From Streptomyces sp. VRA16 Mangrove soil (GTDB taxonomy: Bacteria > Actinomycetota > Actinomycetes > Streptomycetales > Streptomycetaceae), in NCBI RefSeq assembly GCF_017377775.1, contig NZ_JAFVLN010000022.1:1-64000 (forward strand): a DNA stretch of 64,000 nucleotides, given 5' to 3'. This document shows positions 1 to 8,945 of the stretch, piece by piece (position 1 is the stretch's first letter; every line of letters starts with the position of its first letter). The notes beneath the pieces were generated by a model. That model was given only the letters and a program-made list of their open reading frames with translations. It searched no databases and was not told the DNA's origin. A program made the translations under genes and the position numbers.

Positions 1-108
1 ATAGCGTGAGGGAAACGCCCGGTTACATTCCGAACCCGGAAGCTAAGCCTCACAGCGCCGATGGTACTGCAGGGGGGACCCTGTGGGAGAGTAGGACGCC
101 GCCGAACT
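1..108 (+). rRNA. rrf: 5S ribosomal RNA, 3' part
   Basis: The sequence matches Streptomyces 5S rRNA from about base 12 to its end. The conserved CCGAACCCGGAAGCTAAG loop and the GGGAGAGTAGGACGCCGCCGAAC 3' segment are readable. About a dozen 5' bases lie before the window, so a 16S-23S-5S operon ends here. The exact 3' end is uncertain by a few bases. Confidence 0.95.
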
Positions 109-115
109 ATTTTTG

Positions 116-150
116 AGAAAACCCCCGTGTCATTGACACGGGGGTTTTCT
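116..150 (+). terminator. rRNA operon terminator
   Basis: A perfect 16-bp stem (116-131 with 135-150) with a 3-base ATT loop ends in a TTTTCT tract. It follows the 5S RNA directly and precedes the HAD gene, so it should end the rRNA transcript. Confidence 0.9.
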
Positions 151-187
151 GTTTTCTGGTGTTTTTCTGCCGTCGTAGGGTCGTCGT

Positions 188-835
188 ATGCGCTACGAAC
201 TCGTCATCTTCGACAACGACGGTGTGCTCGTCGACAGTGAGCCGATCTCCAACACGCTGCTGGCCGGCTATCTCACCGAGCTGGGGCATCCGACCTCGTA
301 CGAGGACTCCCTGCGGGACTACATGGGCGCCGCCATGCACCGCGTACACGATCTCGTTCTGGAGAGGACCGGGGAGAAGCTTCCCGAGGACTTCGACGAG
401 GTCTTTCACCAGCGGGTCTTCGCCGCGTTCGAGCGGGAGCTGCAGCCCGTGGACGGGGTCGCCGAAGTGCTGGAGAAGCTGACTGCCGAGGGGGTGCCGT
501 ACTGCGTGGCCTCGTCGGGGAGTCATCAGCGGATTCGGGTCGGGCACCGCACGACCGGCCTCGACCGGTGGTTCGGGGAGGGGCGGGTCTTCAGCTCGCA
601 GGACGTCGGGCGGGGGAAGCCTGCGCCGGACCTGTTTCTGTATGCGGCGGAGCAGATGGGCGTGGCTCCCGGAAAATGTGTGGTGGTCGAGGACAGTCCG
701 CTCGGGGTGCAGGCGGCGGTCGCGGCCGGAATGGACGTGTACGGGTTCACGGCCATGACACCGGCGGAGCGGCTCGCGGGGGCCGACGGTTTCTTCACCG
801 ACATGCGGGAGCTGCCCGCCCTGCTCATGGGGTGA
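188..835 (+). CDS. HAD-family hydrolase (beta-phosphoglucomutase/phosphatase type)
   Basis: A 215-residue HAD hydrolase of the subfamily with an alpha-helical cap. Motif I is FDNDGVLVDSE (nucleophile D9, general acid D11), motif II is the ASSGS segment near residue 110, and motif III/IV is GKPAPDLFLYAAEQM followed by VVEDSPLGVQAA. It should remove phosphate from a small cytosolic metabolite, or isomerise a sugar phosphate; the substrate cannot be read. It stands alone 38 bp after the rRNA terminator. The first ATG is used. Confidence 0.88.
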   Translation: MRYELVIFDNDGVLVDSEPISNTLLAGYLTELGHPTSYEDSLRDYMGAAMHRVHDLVLERTGEKLPEDFDEVFHQRVFAAFERELQPVDGVAEVLEKLTAEGVPYCVASSGSHQRIRVGHRTTGLDRWFGEGRVFSSQDVGRGKPAPDLFLYAAEQMGVAPGKCVVVEDSPLGVQAAVAAGMDVYGFTAMTPAERLAGADGFFTDMRELPALLMG

Positions 836-915
836 TGAATTCGTGGCCGTACTGCGCGAATTGGGAGCTTGATCCATCTACCCAGCGGTAAGCAGGGGGC
901 ATACGCTGTGCCGCC

Positions 916-2157
916 ATGACCGATGGGAACGCAGGCATAACAGGTGCGATGCGGTGGGGGCGGAGAGCGCTGGGGTTCAGCTTCTTCGCCCAGGGGGCGG
1001 CCTTCGCGCTGCTGGTGACCCGGATTCCCGCCATTCAGGATCAGTACGGGATATCGGACGGGTTGCTGCCTGTCTTCCTGGCCGCTGTGCCGATCCTGGC
1101 CGGTGTCGGCAGCGTGGGCACCGAGCAGCTGGTCAAGCGCGTACGGCCGAGCCGGGTGCTGCGGTGGGCGCAGCCGGTGGTGCTGCTCGCGCTGCTGGGC
1201 GTCGGGGCCGGGGACACGATGGCGGAGGTCGGTGTCTGCCTCGGGGTGTTCGGTCTGGCCGTGGGGGCGCTCGACGCGTCGATGAACATGCTCGGGGTCA
1301 GCCTGCAGCGGGCGTACGGGCGCAGCATCATGCTCGGGTTCCATGCCGCGTACAGCCTCGGCGGGATCGTCGGGGCGTCGCTCGCGTGGGTGGGGGCGCA
1401 CTGGCATCTGTCGCTGTTCGTGCTGTACCTGCCGGTCGTCCTGGTGCTGCTGCCCGGCTGTCTGGTGGGCAGCCGGTGGTACGTGGACGGGGGCGCCGCG
1501 GACCTGGCCGAGGAGGCCGCCGCCGCGGGGAAGAGCGGGGGCGTCGTCTTCAAGATGCTGCTGCCGCTGTGCCTGGTGATGTCCTTCGCGTACATCGGGG
1601 ACTCGACCGTCTCCAACTGGAGTGCCAAGTACCTCCAGGACGTGCTGGGGAGTTCCGAGCAGCTGTCGACCGTTCCGTACAACGTCTACATGGTCATGAC
1701 GCTCGTCGGGCGGGCCGTGGGGGACGTGGGGGTGCGGCGGTTCGGGGCGGTGGCCGTGGTGCGGGTCGGGACCGTGATCGCCGCCGGCGGGTTCGGTGTG
1801 GTGGCCGTGGCGCCCGGGGCGTGGGTCGGGATGCTCGGGTTCACGCTGTTGGGCCTCGGGCTGTGTGTGATCGTGCCGCAGACGTTCGCGGCGGCGGGGC
1901 GGATGTTCCCGAACGCGTCCGATGCCGCCGTCGCACGGCTGAACATCTTCAACTACGTTGGGTTTCTGGTGGGTTCGCCGCTGGTGGGCGCTTTGGGGGA
2001 TGCGTGGAGTTATCGCGGGGCGATGCTCGTGCCGATGGCTCTGGTGCTGGTGACACTCGTGTACGCCCCTTCGTTCGGGACCAAGGACGACCGATACGGT
2101 GGCGGGCATGAGCGGCCGCGTGCAGTTGATGTGGGACCCAGCGGTAGCGGGGTATGA
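916..2157 (+). CDS. MFS transporter
   Basis: A 413-residue integral membrane protein with about 12 hydrophobic segments. It resembles sugar/drug MFS exporters in the FFAQGAAFALLVTRIP start and the DASMNMLGVSLQRAYGRS loop between helices 4 and 5. The centre (around residue 200) has a charged cytoplasmic loop, as in other MFS proteins. Its end overlaps the next gene by 50 bp, so the two are probably co-transcribed and translationally coupled. The substrate is unknown. Confidence 0.85.
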   Translation: MTDGNAGITGAMRWGRRALGFSFFAQGAAFALLVTRIPAIQDQYGISDGLLPVFLAAVPILAGVGSVGTEQLVKRVRPSRVLRWAQPVVLLALLGVGAGDTMAEVGVCLGVFGLAVGALDASMNMLGVSLQRAYGRSIMLGFHAAYSLGGIVGASLAWVGAHWHLSLFVLYLPVVLVLLPGCLVGSRWYVDGGAADLAEEAAAAGKSGGVVFKMLLPLCLVMSFAYIGDSTVSNWSAKYLQDVLGSSEQLSTVPYNVYMVMTLVGRAVGDVGVRRFGAVAVVRVGTVIAAGGFGVVAVAPGAWVGMLGFTLLGLGLCVIVPQTFAAAGRMFPNASDAAVARLNIFNYVGFLVGSPLVGALGDAWSYRGAMLVPMALVLVTLVYAPSFGTKDDRYGGGHERPRAVDVGPSGSGV

Positions 2158-3289
2158 CTTCGGGCCCGGACATCCGATGGATCCGGTCCGGCTCGAACTG
2201 ACCCGGAGCCTGGTGGCGGCCTTCGGGCTCGACCGGGCGGAGGGCGTGGAGGTCGTGGCCGCGCCGAGAGCGGGGGATTCGACCCTGCGGCTCGTGCACC
2301 GCGAGGACTACGTGGAGGCGGTCAAGGCCGCGTCGGCGGACCCGGACGGCGCCGACCAGGCGTACGGGCTCGGGACGGTCGACGATCCGGCCTTCGCCGG
2401 GATGCACGACGTGTCCGCGCTGATCGCCGGGCAGTCCGTGGGCGCCGCGGAGGCCGTGTGGCGGGGGGAGGCCCTGCACGGGGTGAACTTCGCCGGCGGG
2501 CTGCACCATGCGATGCCGGGGGCCGCATCCGGGTTCTGTGTGTACAACGACGCCGCGCTCGCGATTGCGCGGCTGCTCGAACTGGGCGTGGAGCGGGTCG
2601 CGTACGTGGATGTGGACGTGCATCACGGGGACGGGGTGCAGGCCGCGTTCTGGGAGGATCCGCGGGTACTGACCGTCTCGCTGCACGAGCATCCGAGGAC
2701 GCTGTTCCCGCAGACCGGGTGGCCCGAGGAGACCGGGCCCGACGGGGCCGCGGAGGGGACCGCCGTGAACGTGGCGCTGCCGGCCGGGACGGGGGACGCC
2801 GGGTGGTTGCGGGCCTTCCACGCCGTGGTGCCGGAGCTGCTCGCGGAGTTCCGGCCGCAGGTGCTGGTCACCCAGCACGGGGCCGATACGCACTTCGAGG
2901 ATCCGTTGGCGCATCTCGCGGTGTCGTTGGACGCGCAGCGGGCCGTGCAGGTCGCCTGTCATGAGCTGGCGCACGAGTACGCGGACGGGAAGTGGGTCGC
3001 GCTCGGGGGCGGTGGGTACGCCGTCGTGGATGTGGTGCCGCGGTCGTGGACGCATCTGGTCGCTGTCGCTGCCGGGCGGGAGATCGCGCCCGAGACCGTG
3101 ATTCCGGAGTCGTGGCGACAGGAAGTCTTTGCTCGTACGCGGCAGTTGGCGCCTGCCCGGATGACTGATGGGCGGTGGCCTGTGATGTTCCGGGAGTGGG
3201 AGGCCGGGTACGACCCTGCCGATCGGCTGGATCAGGCGATTCTGGCTACGCGGAAGGCGGCGTTTCCCTTGCGGGGGTTGCTGGCTTAG
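2108..3289 (+). CDS. acuC: AcuC-type histone deacetylase-like protein
   Basis: A 393-residue zinc-dependent deacetylase of the histone-deacetylase/acetoin-utilisation family. Seen directly are the substrate-pocket segment HPMDPVRLELT near the start, GGLHHAM, the metal-ligand motif YVDVDVHHGDGVQ, the second metal segment TQHGADTH, and the glycine loop LGGGGYAV. In bacteria AcuC deacetylates acetyl-CoA synthetase and related proteins. I use the ATG at 2108; a GTG at 2099 is in frame, but related proteins begin MSGR. It starts inside the MFS gene in another frame. Confidence 0.87.
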   Translation: MSGRVQLMWDPAVAGYDFGPGHPMDPVRLELTRSLVAAFGLDRAEGVEVVAAPRAGDSTLRLVHREDYVEAVKAASADPDGADQAYGLGTVDDPAFAGMHDVSALIAGQSVGAAEAVWRGEALHGVNFAGGLHHAMPGAASGFCVYNDAALAIARLLELGVERVAYVDVDVHHGDGVQAAFWEDPRVLTVSLHEHPRTLFPQTGWPEETGPDGAAEGTAVNVALPAGTGDAGWLRAFHAVVPELLAEFRPQVLVTQHGADTHFEDPLAHLAVSLDAQRAVQVACHELAHEYADGKWVALGGGGYAVVDVVPRSWTHLVAVAAGREIAPETVIPESWRQEVFARTRQLAPARMTDGRWPVMFREWEAGYDPADRLDQAILATRKAAFPLRGLLA

Positions 3290-3706
3290 GGGGTTGGGGC
3301 TCGGAGGCCGGGGTTCCGGGGTCCCGGGGTTCCAGGGTTCCGGGCGGGGCCGTGGGCGGGGGCCTGCGGAGGCGCCTGCCCGGCGCTGGGGTGCCGCCTT
3401 GCCCACCCTGCCGCCCTTGGCGGCAGATTGCCCAAGGCGACGTGGCGGGGCGGCAGATTGCCCGAGGCGGGCTGTGGCGGGGCGGCGGGTTGCCCGAGGC
3501 GGGCTGTGGCGGGGCGGCGGGTTGCCGAAGGCGGGCCGTGGCGGGACGGCGGATTGCCCAAGGCGCCGGCGCGGGCGGCGGATTGCCGAAAGCGGCTGTG
3601 GCGGGGCGGTAGTTGCTGAAGGTGGTGGTGGCTGGGGTTACTCCGACTGTGGGGTGTTTGGGGGTTTTCGGGGCGGGCGGGTGCGTGATGCATCAGCATC
3701 GCAAGC
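3290..3706. repeat. Noncoding region with G-rich and roughly 31-bp tandem repeats
   Basis: No gene is supported here. Positions 3298-3360 are runs of GGGGTTCC-like blocks. From 3421 to about 3620 there are six full and one partial copies of a 29-32 bp unit, each beginning CGGC(A/G)G(A/G)TTGCC and ending GTGGCGGGG. The copy length is not a multiple of three throughout, so ORFs that cross it are repeat translations. The next gene starts just downstream. Confidence 0.8.
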
Positions 3707-4522
3707 GTGTTGAGCACCGGCGCCCTCCGCGCACATCTGTTGGCGGCTCGGCTTGCCGGGCCCGTGGCGACCTCCCGTGAGGAGAGTCTGCGCAGTTACC
3801 GGCTCTTCGAGGCCAGGGACCCGCGCGTGCTGCTCGGGCTGGATCCCGAATGGGTCTGGGGGCGGCGGGACTTGCTCGCGCTCATGGCCGACAAGTGCGG
3901 GGTCTCGCCGGACCCGGACCACATCTCGGGGCACGACGTCATCGATCCGGAACGGACGCTGGCCGCCCTCGACGCGTTCGGCGACCGCATCGGAAGGGCC
4001 GCCGCCACCCGGGCCCCGGTGCTCTTCGGAACCGGGCATCCGCACCGATTGCTCGGTTTCTACGCTTCGTTGGCGGACGCCCTCTCGGCGGTGGGATGTC
4101 CCGTTCTCACTCCGGCGCAGGGTCTCAGTGTCGACATAACGACCCGGTTCGGCCTACGCACGTACAACCTTGACTACGTACGAGGAGTCGCGCTGGTGCG
4201 GGAACCCGGCGCGTGGCCGCCCGGAAGTGAGACCGGCGCGCACACCCATTCCCCCCTCCCGGTTCGTACCGCTCTGAGTGCTCTGGCGGAGGCCGGCGGA
4301 CCGCTTCCCGAGCTGGTCGTCGGGGACCACGGATGGGCCTGCGGTGCAGGTCAGTTGGGGTTCGATGCCATCGGCCTCGCCGATACGGATGATCCCGCCC
4401 TGTTCGTCGGTGAGGCCGAGGGGCAGGTGTCCGTCGTCGTTCCGCTTGATGACGCTGTGCGGTCTGATTACTACCGACCGCTTACTCGCTATGTACTCAA
4501 TCGAGCGTGTCTGTCACAGTAG
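3707..4522 (+). CDS. Phosphatase-like conserved actinobacterial protein
   Basis: A 271-residue cytosolic protein starting at GTG. The first third carries SREESLRSYRLFEARDPRVLLGL, followed by GTGHPHRLLGFYASLADAL near residue 107, and VVGDHGWACGAGQLGFDAIGLADTDDP near residue 206. The last is reminiscent of a HAD-type recognition of D-rich loops, and Streptomyces homologues are usually labelled phosphatase. No classical phosphatase signature is complete, so the activity is unproven. It lies upstream of the conserved small HTH gene. Confidence 0.65.
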   Translation: MLSTGALRAHLLAARLAGPVATSREESLRSYRLFEARDPRVLLGLDPEWVWGRRDLLALMADKCGVSPDPDHISGHDVIDPERTLAALDAFGDRIGRAAATRAPVLFGTGHPHRLLGFYASLADALSAVGCPVLTPAQGLSVDITTRFGLRTYNLDYVRGVALVREPGAWPPGSETGAHTHSPLPVRTALSALAEAGGPLPELVVGDHGWACGAGQLGFDAIGLADTDDPALFVGEAEGQVSVVVPLDDAVRSDYYRPLTRYVLNRACLSQ

Positions 4523-4651
4523 GCGGCCGATCGCAGCTCCTCTTCCCCACTCGCATCATGCGCCCCTACATTGGGGAGTGAGCACGCAACGACGTTGAGT
4601 CACCGGAAGGGGAAGCCGGTGGCCGTCGAGTGCGGAAGGTTCAGGTGTGAC

Positions 4652-4864
4652 ATGGCTGCTGGTGAGAGTAGGCCTCTGAACGAGGTGCAGTTCCTGACCG
4701 TGGCGGAAGTCGCTTCGGTCATGCGAGTGTCCAAGATGACCGTGTACCGGCTGGTGCACAGCGGTCATCTGCCCGCGATCCGGGTCGGGCGGAGTTTCCG
4801 CGTCCCGGAGCAAGCGGTCCACGAGTACCTCCGCGAGTCCTATGTGGGGGTGGATGCGGGCTGA
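4652..4864 (+). CDS. Small excisionase/MerR-type HTH DNA-binding protein (BdtA-like)
   Basis: A 70-residue protein that is almost entirely one winged helix-turn-helix: FLTVAEVASVMRVSKMTVYRL, then HSGHLPAIRVGRSFRVPEQAVHEYL. This is the HTH_17 excisionase fold also seen in BldC. The ATG at 4652 gives the length usual for Streptomyces orthologues; an upstream in-frame GTG at 4571 would add a poorly conserved extension. In actinobacteria this gene typically precedes the bS22 gene, as here. Its regulatory targets are not known. Confidence 0.88.
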   Translation: MAAGESRPLNEVQFLTVAEVASVMRVSKMTVYRLVHSGHLPAIRVGRSFRVPEQAVHEYLRESYVGVDAG

Positions 4865-5014
4865 TCCGTAGTCCGGGACCGCCCTCGATTTCTGGCTCGG
4901 CGCTCGGGCGGGGTAGGCTAGCCCCTCGTAGGTCGTGTGGGCCCCAATGCAGCCCCGCACCGAGTGATTGTCCCCGCGCTGCGGGGGTTGTCCGAGAAGT
5001 GAGCGAGGGTAGTC

Positions 5015-5113
5015 GTGGGCTCTGTTATCAAGAAGCGGCGTAAGCGGATGGCTAAGAAGAAGCACCGCAAGCTGCTGAAGCGCACCCGCGTGCAGCGTCG
5101 CAACAAGAAGTAA
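5015..5113 (+). CDS. Small ribosomal subunit protein bS22 (AURKAIP1/COX24 domain)
   Basis: A 32-residue, extremely basic protein reading MGSVIKKRRKRMAKKKHR then KLLKRTRVQRRNKK from a GTG start. It matches the tiny actinobacterial ribosomal protein (mycobacterial Rv0500B type), seen in ribosome structures as bS22. More than half the residues are Lys or Arg, which suits rRNA binding. A hairpin at 5141-5172 follows. It lies between the small HTH gene and the epimerase gene, the same order as in Mycobacterium. Confidence 0.93.
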   Translation: MGSVIKKRRKRMAKKKHRKLLKRTRVQRRNKK

Positions 5114-5140
5114 GCGACCGCTGCGTCAAGCGCGCTCTGT

Positions 5141-5172
5141 GTGGCCCTTTCACCGTTCGGTGGGAGGGCCAC
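5141..5172 (+). terminator. Hairpin after bS22 gene
   Basis: GTGGCCCT (5141-5148) pairs with AGGGCCAC (5165-5172), extended inward by TTCACC/GGTGGG. It begins 27 bases after the bS22 stop and has no T-tract, typical of Streptomyces terminators. Confidence 0.7.
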
Positions 5173-5343
5173 ACTGCGTTGAGCAGGCAGAAGTTCAAGC
5201 GGCAATCGTCTGTACGTACAGCTGTGGCTGTCGTCACTTCATGCATCGTCCGGTCATCACAGCGCAACATCGAACCGCTAACGTGAGCCGCAAGCAGTGA
5301 TTGCGGAGCGCGGCGGGGCTGGGACGGAAGGTAGGCGCTGATC

Positions 5344-6417
5344 TTGGGCAAGGTCGTGCTCGTGACCGGGGTGGCCCGGCAGCTGGGAGGCCGGTTCGTA
5401 CGACGCATCCAGCGGGACCCGGACGTGGACCGGGTCATCGGGGTGGATGCGGTGCCGCCCGCGCACCATCTGGGCGGGGCGGACTTCCTGCAGGCCGACA
5501 TCCGGCAGCCGACGATCGCGCGGGTGCTCGCCGAGCACTCCGTGGACACCGTCGTGCACATGGACGTCACCGGGACCCCGCTGGCCAGCGGCAGCCGTGG
5601 CTCCCTGAAGGAGACCAACGTCATCGGGACGATGCAGCTGCTCGGCGCCTGCCAGAAGGCGCCCAGCGTGAAGCGGCTCGTCGTGAAGTCCAGTACGAAC
5701 GTGTACGGGTCCGCGCCGCGTGACCCGGCCGTCTTCACGGAGACGACGCCGCCGAAGTCGCTGCCGAGCGGTGGCTTCGCCAAGGACACCGTCGAGGTCG
5801 AGGGGTACGTACGCGGGTTCGCCCGGCGCCGCCCGGACGTCGCCGTGTGCGTGCTGCGGTTCGCCAACATCCTCGGGCCGACCGCCGATTCACCGCTCGC
5901 CCAGTACTTCGCGCTGCCCGTGCTTCCGACCGTGCTCGGCTACGATCCGCGGCTGCAGTTCGTGCACGAGGACGATGTGATCGAGGTGCTGCGGCTCGCT
6001 TCGCACGAGCCGGACCGCGGGACGCTGAACAGCGGGACGTTCAACATCGCCGGGGACGGCGTGCTGTTGCTGTCGCAGTGCTCGCGCCGGCTGGGGCGGC
6101 CGACCGTTCCGGTGCTGCTGCCGGCGGTGACCTGGGTGGGCGGCGCCCTGCGTACGCTGGGTGCCACGGATTTCTCGCCCGAGCAGATTCGGCTGCTCAC
6201 GCACGGGCGGGTGGTGTCCACGGCCCAGATGCGCGACACACTGGGGTTCCGGCCGAAGTACACGACCGCGGAGGCCTTCGCGGACTTCGTGCAGGGCCGG
6301 GGCCCCGGACTGCTGCCGCCCCAGGCCCTGGCGTCAGCCGTGGACAGGGTCGCCGCCCTGCCCTTCCTGGGCGGTGCCCGCACACCCAGCCACCCCCCGA
6401 CGCAGAGCGCCAACTGA
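5344..6417 (+). CDS. NAD-dependent epimerase/dehydratase (extended SDR)
   Basis: A 357-residue extended SDR. The N-terminal Rossmann start is VVLVTGVARQLGGRF, with D40 region VIGVDA for NAD binding. The usual YxxxK is replaced in this family by sequence around SGGFAKDTVEVEGYV (near 140), so it may not be a standard sugar epimerase. It starts at TTG. The downstream acyltransferase begins 14 bp later, and this pair is conserved in actinobacteria (Rv0501-Rv0502 in memory), suggesting a shared envelope-lipid role. Substrate unknown. Confidence 0.85.
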   Translation: MGKVVLVTGVARQLGGRFVRRIQRDPDVDRVIGVDAVPPAHHLGGADFLQADIRQPTIARVLAEHSVDTVVHMDVTGTPLASGSRGSLKETNVIGTMQLLGACQKAPSVKRLVVKSSTNVYGSAPRDPAVFTETTPPKSLPSGGFAKDTVEVEGYVRGFARRRPDVAVCVLRFANILGPTADSPLAQYFALPVLPTVLGYDPRLQFVHEDDVIEVLRLASHEPDRGTLNSGTFNIAGDGVLLLSQCSRRLGRPTVPVLLPAVTWVGGALRTLGATDFSPEQIRLLTHGRVVSTAQMRDTLGFRPKYTTAEAFADFVQGRGPGLLPPQALASAVDRVAALPFLGGARTPSHPPTQSAN

Positions 6418-6431
6418 GGAGCGCATCAACG

Positions 6432-7484
6432 ATGGCGGATGCCAAGGTCATTCCGTTCGACGACGACAGGTCGCGGGGGACGACCGGCAAGGGCGCGGCG
6501 CGCCGCAGGGGCACGGGCGGCCGGCGCAGGGGCGAGCCCGCGGCCGTGCGCGAGGTGAAACCCATCCCCGTACAGCAGCAGGCGCAGCCCGAGCCGGAGC
6601 CCGCACCCGCTCCCGAGCCGGTGGCCGCCGAGGCGGAGAAGCGGGGCGGCTGGGACCGCAAGATCGCGGGCGGGCTCGCCTTCCTGCGGCGGCGGATCAC
6701 CGGGGACTACGACGTCGACGAGTTCGGCTACGACAAGGAGCTCACCGACCAGGTCCTGATGTCGCTGCTGCGGCCGGTCGCGGAGAAGTACTTCCGGATC
6801 GAGGTGAAGGGCGTCGAGAACATCCCGTCGGAGGGCGGGGCGCTGATCGTCTCCAACCATTCGGGGACGCTGCCGCTGGACGGCCTGATGATGCAGGTCG
6901 CGGTGCACGACAACCACCCCGAGGGCCGTCATCTGCGGCTCCTGGCGGCCGACTTGGTGTTCATGCTGCCGGTGGTGAACGAGCTGGCCCGCAAGGCCGG
7001 GCACACGCTGGCCTGCGCGGAGGACGCGCAGCGGCTCCTGGAGAGCGGCGAACTCGTCGGTGTCATGCCGGAGGGCTTCAAGGGCATCGGCAAGCCGTTC
7101 AGCGAGCGGTACAAGCTGCAGCGGTTCGGGCGGGGCGGCTTTGTCTCGACGGCGCTGCGGGCGGGGACGCCGATCGTGCCGTGCTCGATCGTCGGGGCCG
7201 AGGAGATCTACCCGATGATCGGCAACGCGAAGACGCTGGCGCGGGTGCTCGGGTTCCCGTACTTCCCGATCACGCCCACGTTCCCGTGGCTGGGGCCGCT
7301 GGGTGCGGTGCCGCTGCCGACGAAGTGGACGATCCAGTTCGGGGAGCCGATTCCGACGGACGGGTATCCGCCGGAGGCCGCCGAGGACCCGATGCTGATG
7401 TTCAACCTGACCGATCAGGTACGGGAGCAGATCCAGCACACGCTGTACAAGCTGCTGGTGCAGCGGCGGTCGGTGTTCTTCTGA
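6432..7484 (+). CDS. Lysophospholipid/glycerolipid acyltransferase family protein
   Basis: A 350-residue protein. The first 75 residues are low-complexity (Arg/Gly, then Pro-Glu rich) and poorly constrained. The PlsC-type domain follows, with SNHSGTLPLDGLMM (acceptor His and Asp), the GVMPEGFKGIGKPF block, and the TPIVPCSIVGAEE block. It would transfer an acyl chain to a lysophospholipid or glycerolipid at the membrane. The ATG at 6432 fits the family start; the frame is open much further upstream, but that part overlaps the epimerase. Confidence 0.87.
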   Translation: MADAKVIPFDDDRSRGTTGKGAARRRGTGGRRRGEPAAVREVKPIPVQQQAQPEPEPAPAPEPVAAEAEKRGGWDRKIAGGLAFLRRRITGDYDVDEFGYDKELTDQVLMSLLRPVAEKYFRIEVKGVENIPSEGGALIVSNHSGTLPLDGLMMQVAVHDNHPEGRHLRLLAADLVFMLPVVNELARKAGHTLACAEDAQRLLESGELVGVMPEGFKGIGKPFSERYKLQRFGRGGFVSTALRAGTPIVPCSIVGAEEIYPMIGNAKTLARVLGFPYFPITPTFPWLGPLGAVPLPTKWTIQFGEPIPTDGYPPEAAEDPMLMFNLTDQVREQIQHTLYKLLVQRRSVFF

Positions 7485-7485
7485 C

Positions 7486-7567
7486 GGGGCAGTGGGCGGG
7501 GGCCCCGGGCCGCGGCCCACTGCCCCGGGCACGGCGAAAGGCCGCCGCCCTGGACGGGGCGGCGGCC
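7486..7567. terminator. Two hairpins between convergent genes
   Basis: The first stem is GGGGCAGTGGGC (7486-7497) with GCCCACTGCCCC (7515-7526). The second is GGCCGCCGCCC (7540-7550) with GGGCGGCGGCC (7557-7567). They lie between the ends of the convergent acyltransferase and rsbN genes and could terminate both. Confidence 0.75.
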
Positions 7568-7580
7568 GATACGACCTAAC

Positions 7581-8825
7581 CTAGCTGGCGTCCTCGCCGT
7601 CGATGCCCAGGCCGGGCAGCAGGCCCGGCAGGAGCGGCGGCAGGGTCACCTCCGGCTTGGGCGTACTGGTGCTGCTGTCGCCGGACTTTCCGTCGGACGG
7701 GGTCGGTGTCGACGCGTCGTTCGGAGGGTCGAGCAGGCCGCCCGTGGTCTCTCCGAGCAGGCCGCTGTCGTCCTTGCCGCTGTTGGAGCTGGACGGCTTG
7801 GGCTTGGCCGAGGACGAGCCGTGACCGCTGCCCGTGGACCCGGACGGGGCCGAGCTGCCGGTCCTCGACGCTCCCGGCGACGTACCGCCGCCGCGGTGGG
7901 TGCCGGAGGAACCGCCCTGACCGGGCGGTTGCGGCAGCAATGAGCGCAGCGGGTCGACCTCTTGGTCTATGGCGTCGAAGACCGAGCTCACCTGGTCCCG
8001 TACGTCGCCGAGCTGGACCGGGAGCTTGTCGCTGAGCGCCGTCCAGCTCCGGCGGTGCGACTCGGAGAAGGCGGAGAGGGCCTGGATCGGGCCGAGCGAG
8101 CCGTCCCGCTTGTAGGCCTCGCTGAGCAGCCGGTGGCCCTCCGACGCGTCGTACTGCATGCCGGACAGAGCCCGCCGGACCTCGCCGACCGACTCGTGGT
8201 CGAGGTGGCCGCCGCGGCCGCGGTCCATGAGCCGACGGGCCTCGTTCAGCCGCGTCGACGCCTGGTCCAGGTAGATCTGGCCGCGGTCGGAGTCACTGTC
8301 GGCCATGCCGAGCTTGAGGTCCTCCATGCCGCGCTTGAGGCCGTAGAGGGAGTCACCCGGCAGTGCGCTCGAACTCGCGGCCGCTACGCCGCTGAACGCG
8401 CCCGCGGCCACGCCGACCGTGAGCCCGCCCGCGGCGATGCCCTTGGTCAGCCGTGACCGGGGCCGCAGCTTGCTCAGTGGACTCGCCCGGTGGGCGCCCT
8501 TGGCCCTGCCCGACCGCTGCTCCGGCACGGCCGGTCCCGCGGCGCCCTCCGCGAACATGGCCTCCATGGCGGCCACGAGCTGGGCCCGCTGCACCACCTT
8601 GACCTCGGGGTCCAGCTCCGGTTTGGGCAGCTCGCCGAGGCCTTCGGCCAGGGTCAGAAGCCTGCCCTGCTCGGCCTGGTCGGATTGCTCGGCCTTGTCG
8701 CTCTGTCGAGCGGCCGGATTCTCCGGCTGCTGCGCCGCCGCGTCCTGGTCGGACTGATCCTCCAGGGCCTGGGCGAAGGCGTTCGCCCGCCGGTGTGCCG
8801 AGACATTCGCGATCACTGGCGGCAC
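7581..8825 (-). CDS. rsbN: RsbN-like anti-sigma factor for sigma-BldN (DUF5667)
   Basis: A 414-residue protein with an N-terminal cytoplasmic region (1-125), one membrane helix (about 128-151, AAGGLTVGVAAGAF), then the DUF5667 segment starting LPGDSLYGLKRGMEDLKLGM. The C-terminus is Ser/Pro/Thr rich and should be outside the membrane. In Streptomyces the gene directly downstream of bldN encodes RsbN, a membrane anti-sigma factor that sequesters sigma-BldN; position, orientation and architecture match. The start is GTG at 8825, about 110 bases after a predicted sigma-BldN promoter. Confidence 0.85.
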   Translation of the reverse strand: MPPVIANVSAHRRANAFAQALEDQSDQDAAAQQPENPAARQSDKAEQSDQAEQGRLLTLAEGLGELPKPELDPEVKVVQRAQLVAAMEAMFAEGAAGPAVPEQRSGRAKGAHRASPLSKLRPRSRLTKGIAAGGLTVGVAAGAFSGVAAASSSALPGDSLYGLKRGMEDLKLGMADSDSDRGQIYLDQASTRLNEARRLMDRGRGGHLDHESVGEVRRALSGMQYDASEGHRLLSEAYKRDGSLGPIQALSAFSESHRRSWTALSDKLPVQLGDVRDQVSSVFDAIDQEVDPLRSLLPQPPGQGGSSGTHRGGGTSPGASRTGSSAPSGSTGSGHGSSSAKPKPSSSNSGKDDSGLLGETTGGLLDPPNDASTPTPSDGKSGDSSTSTPKPEVTLPPLLPGLLPGLGIDGEDAS

Positions 8826-8945
8826 CTCCTCTCGTCATGACGGTCGACTCCCCAGGGGGTCCTGGGGTTGCACACCCGGACAGCTTGCACTCGATCGAGT
8901 GAGTGAAACCGGTCCGGACGTGACCACAGGGAGCCTGCATCCCGC

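Noticed and set aside
3286..3717. ORFs on both strands across the 3.3-3.7 kb region
   Set aside because: They are translations of the 29-32 bp array, which changes length and frame between units.
5847..7484. 545-residue version of the acyltransferase starting at 5847
   Set aside because: The added N-terminus lies inside the epimerase gene in another frame and is Ala/Arg-rich; ATG at 6432 matches the expected start.
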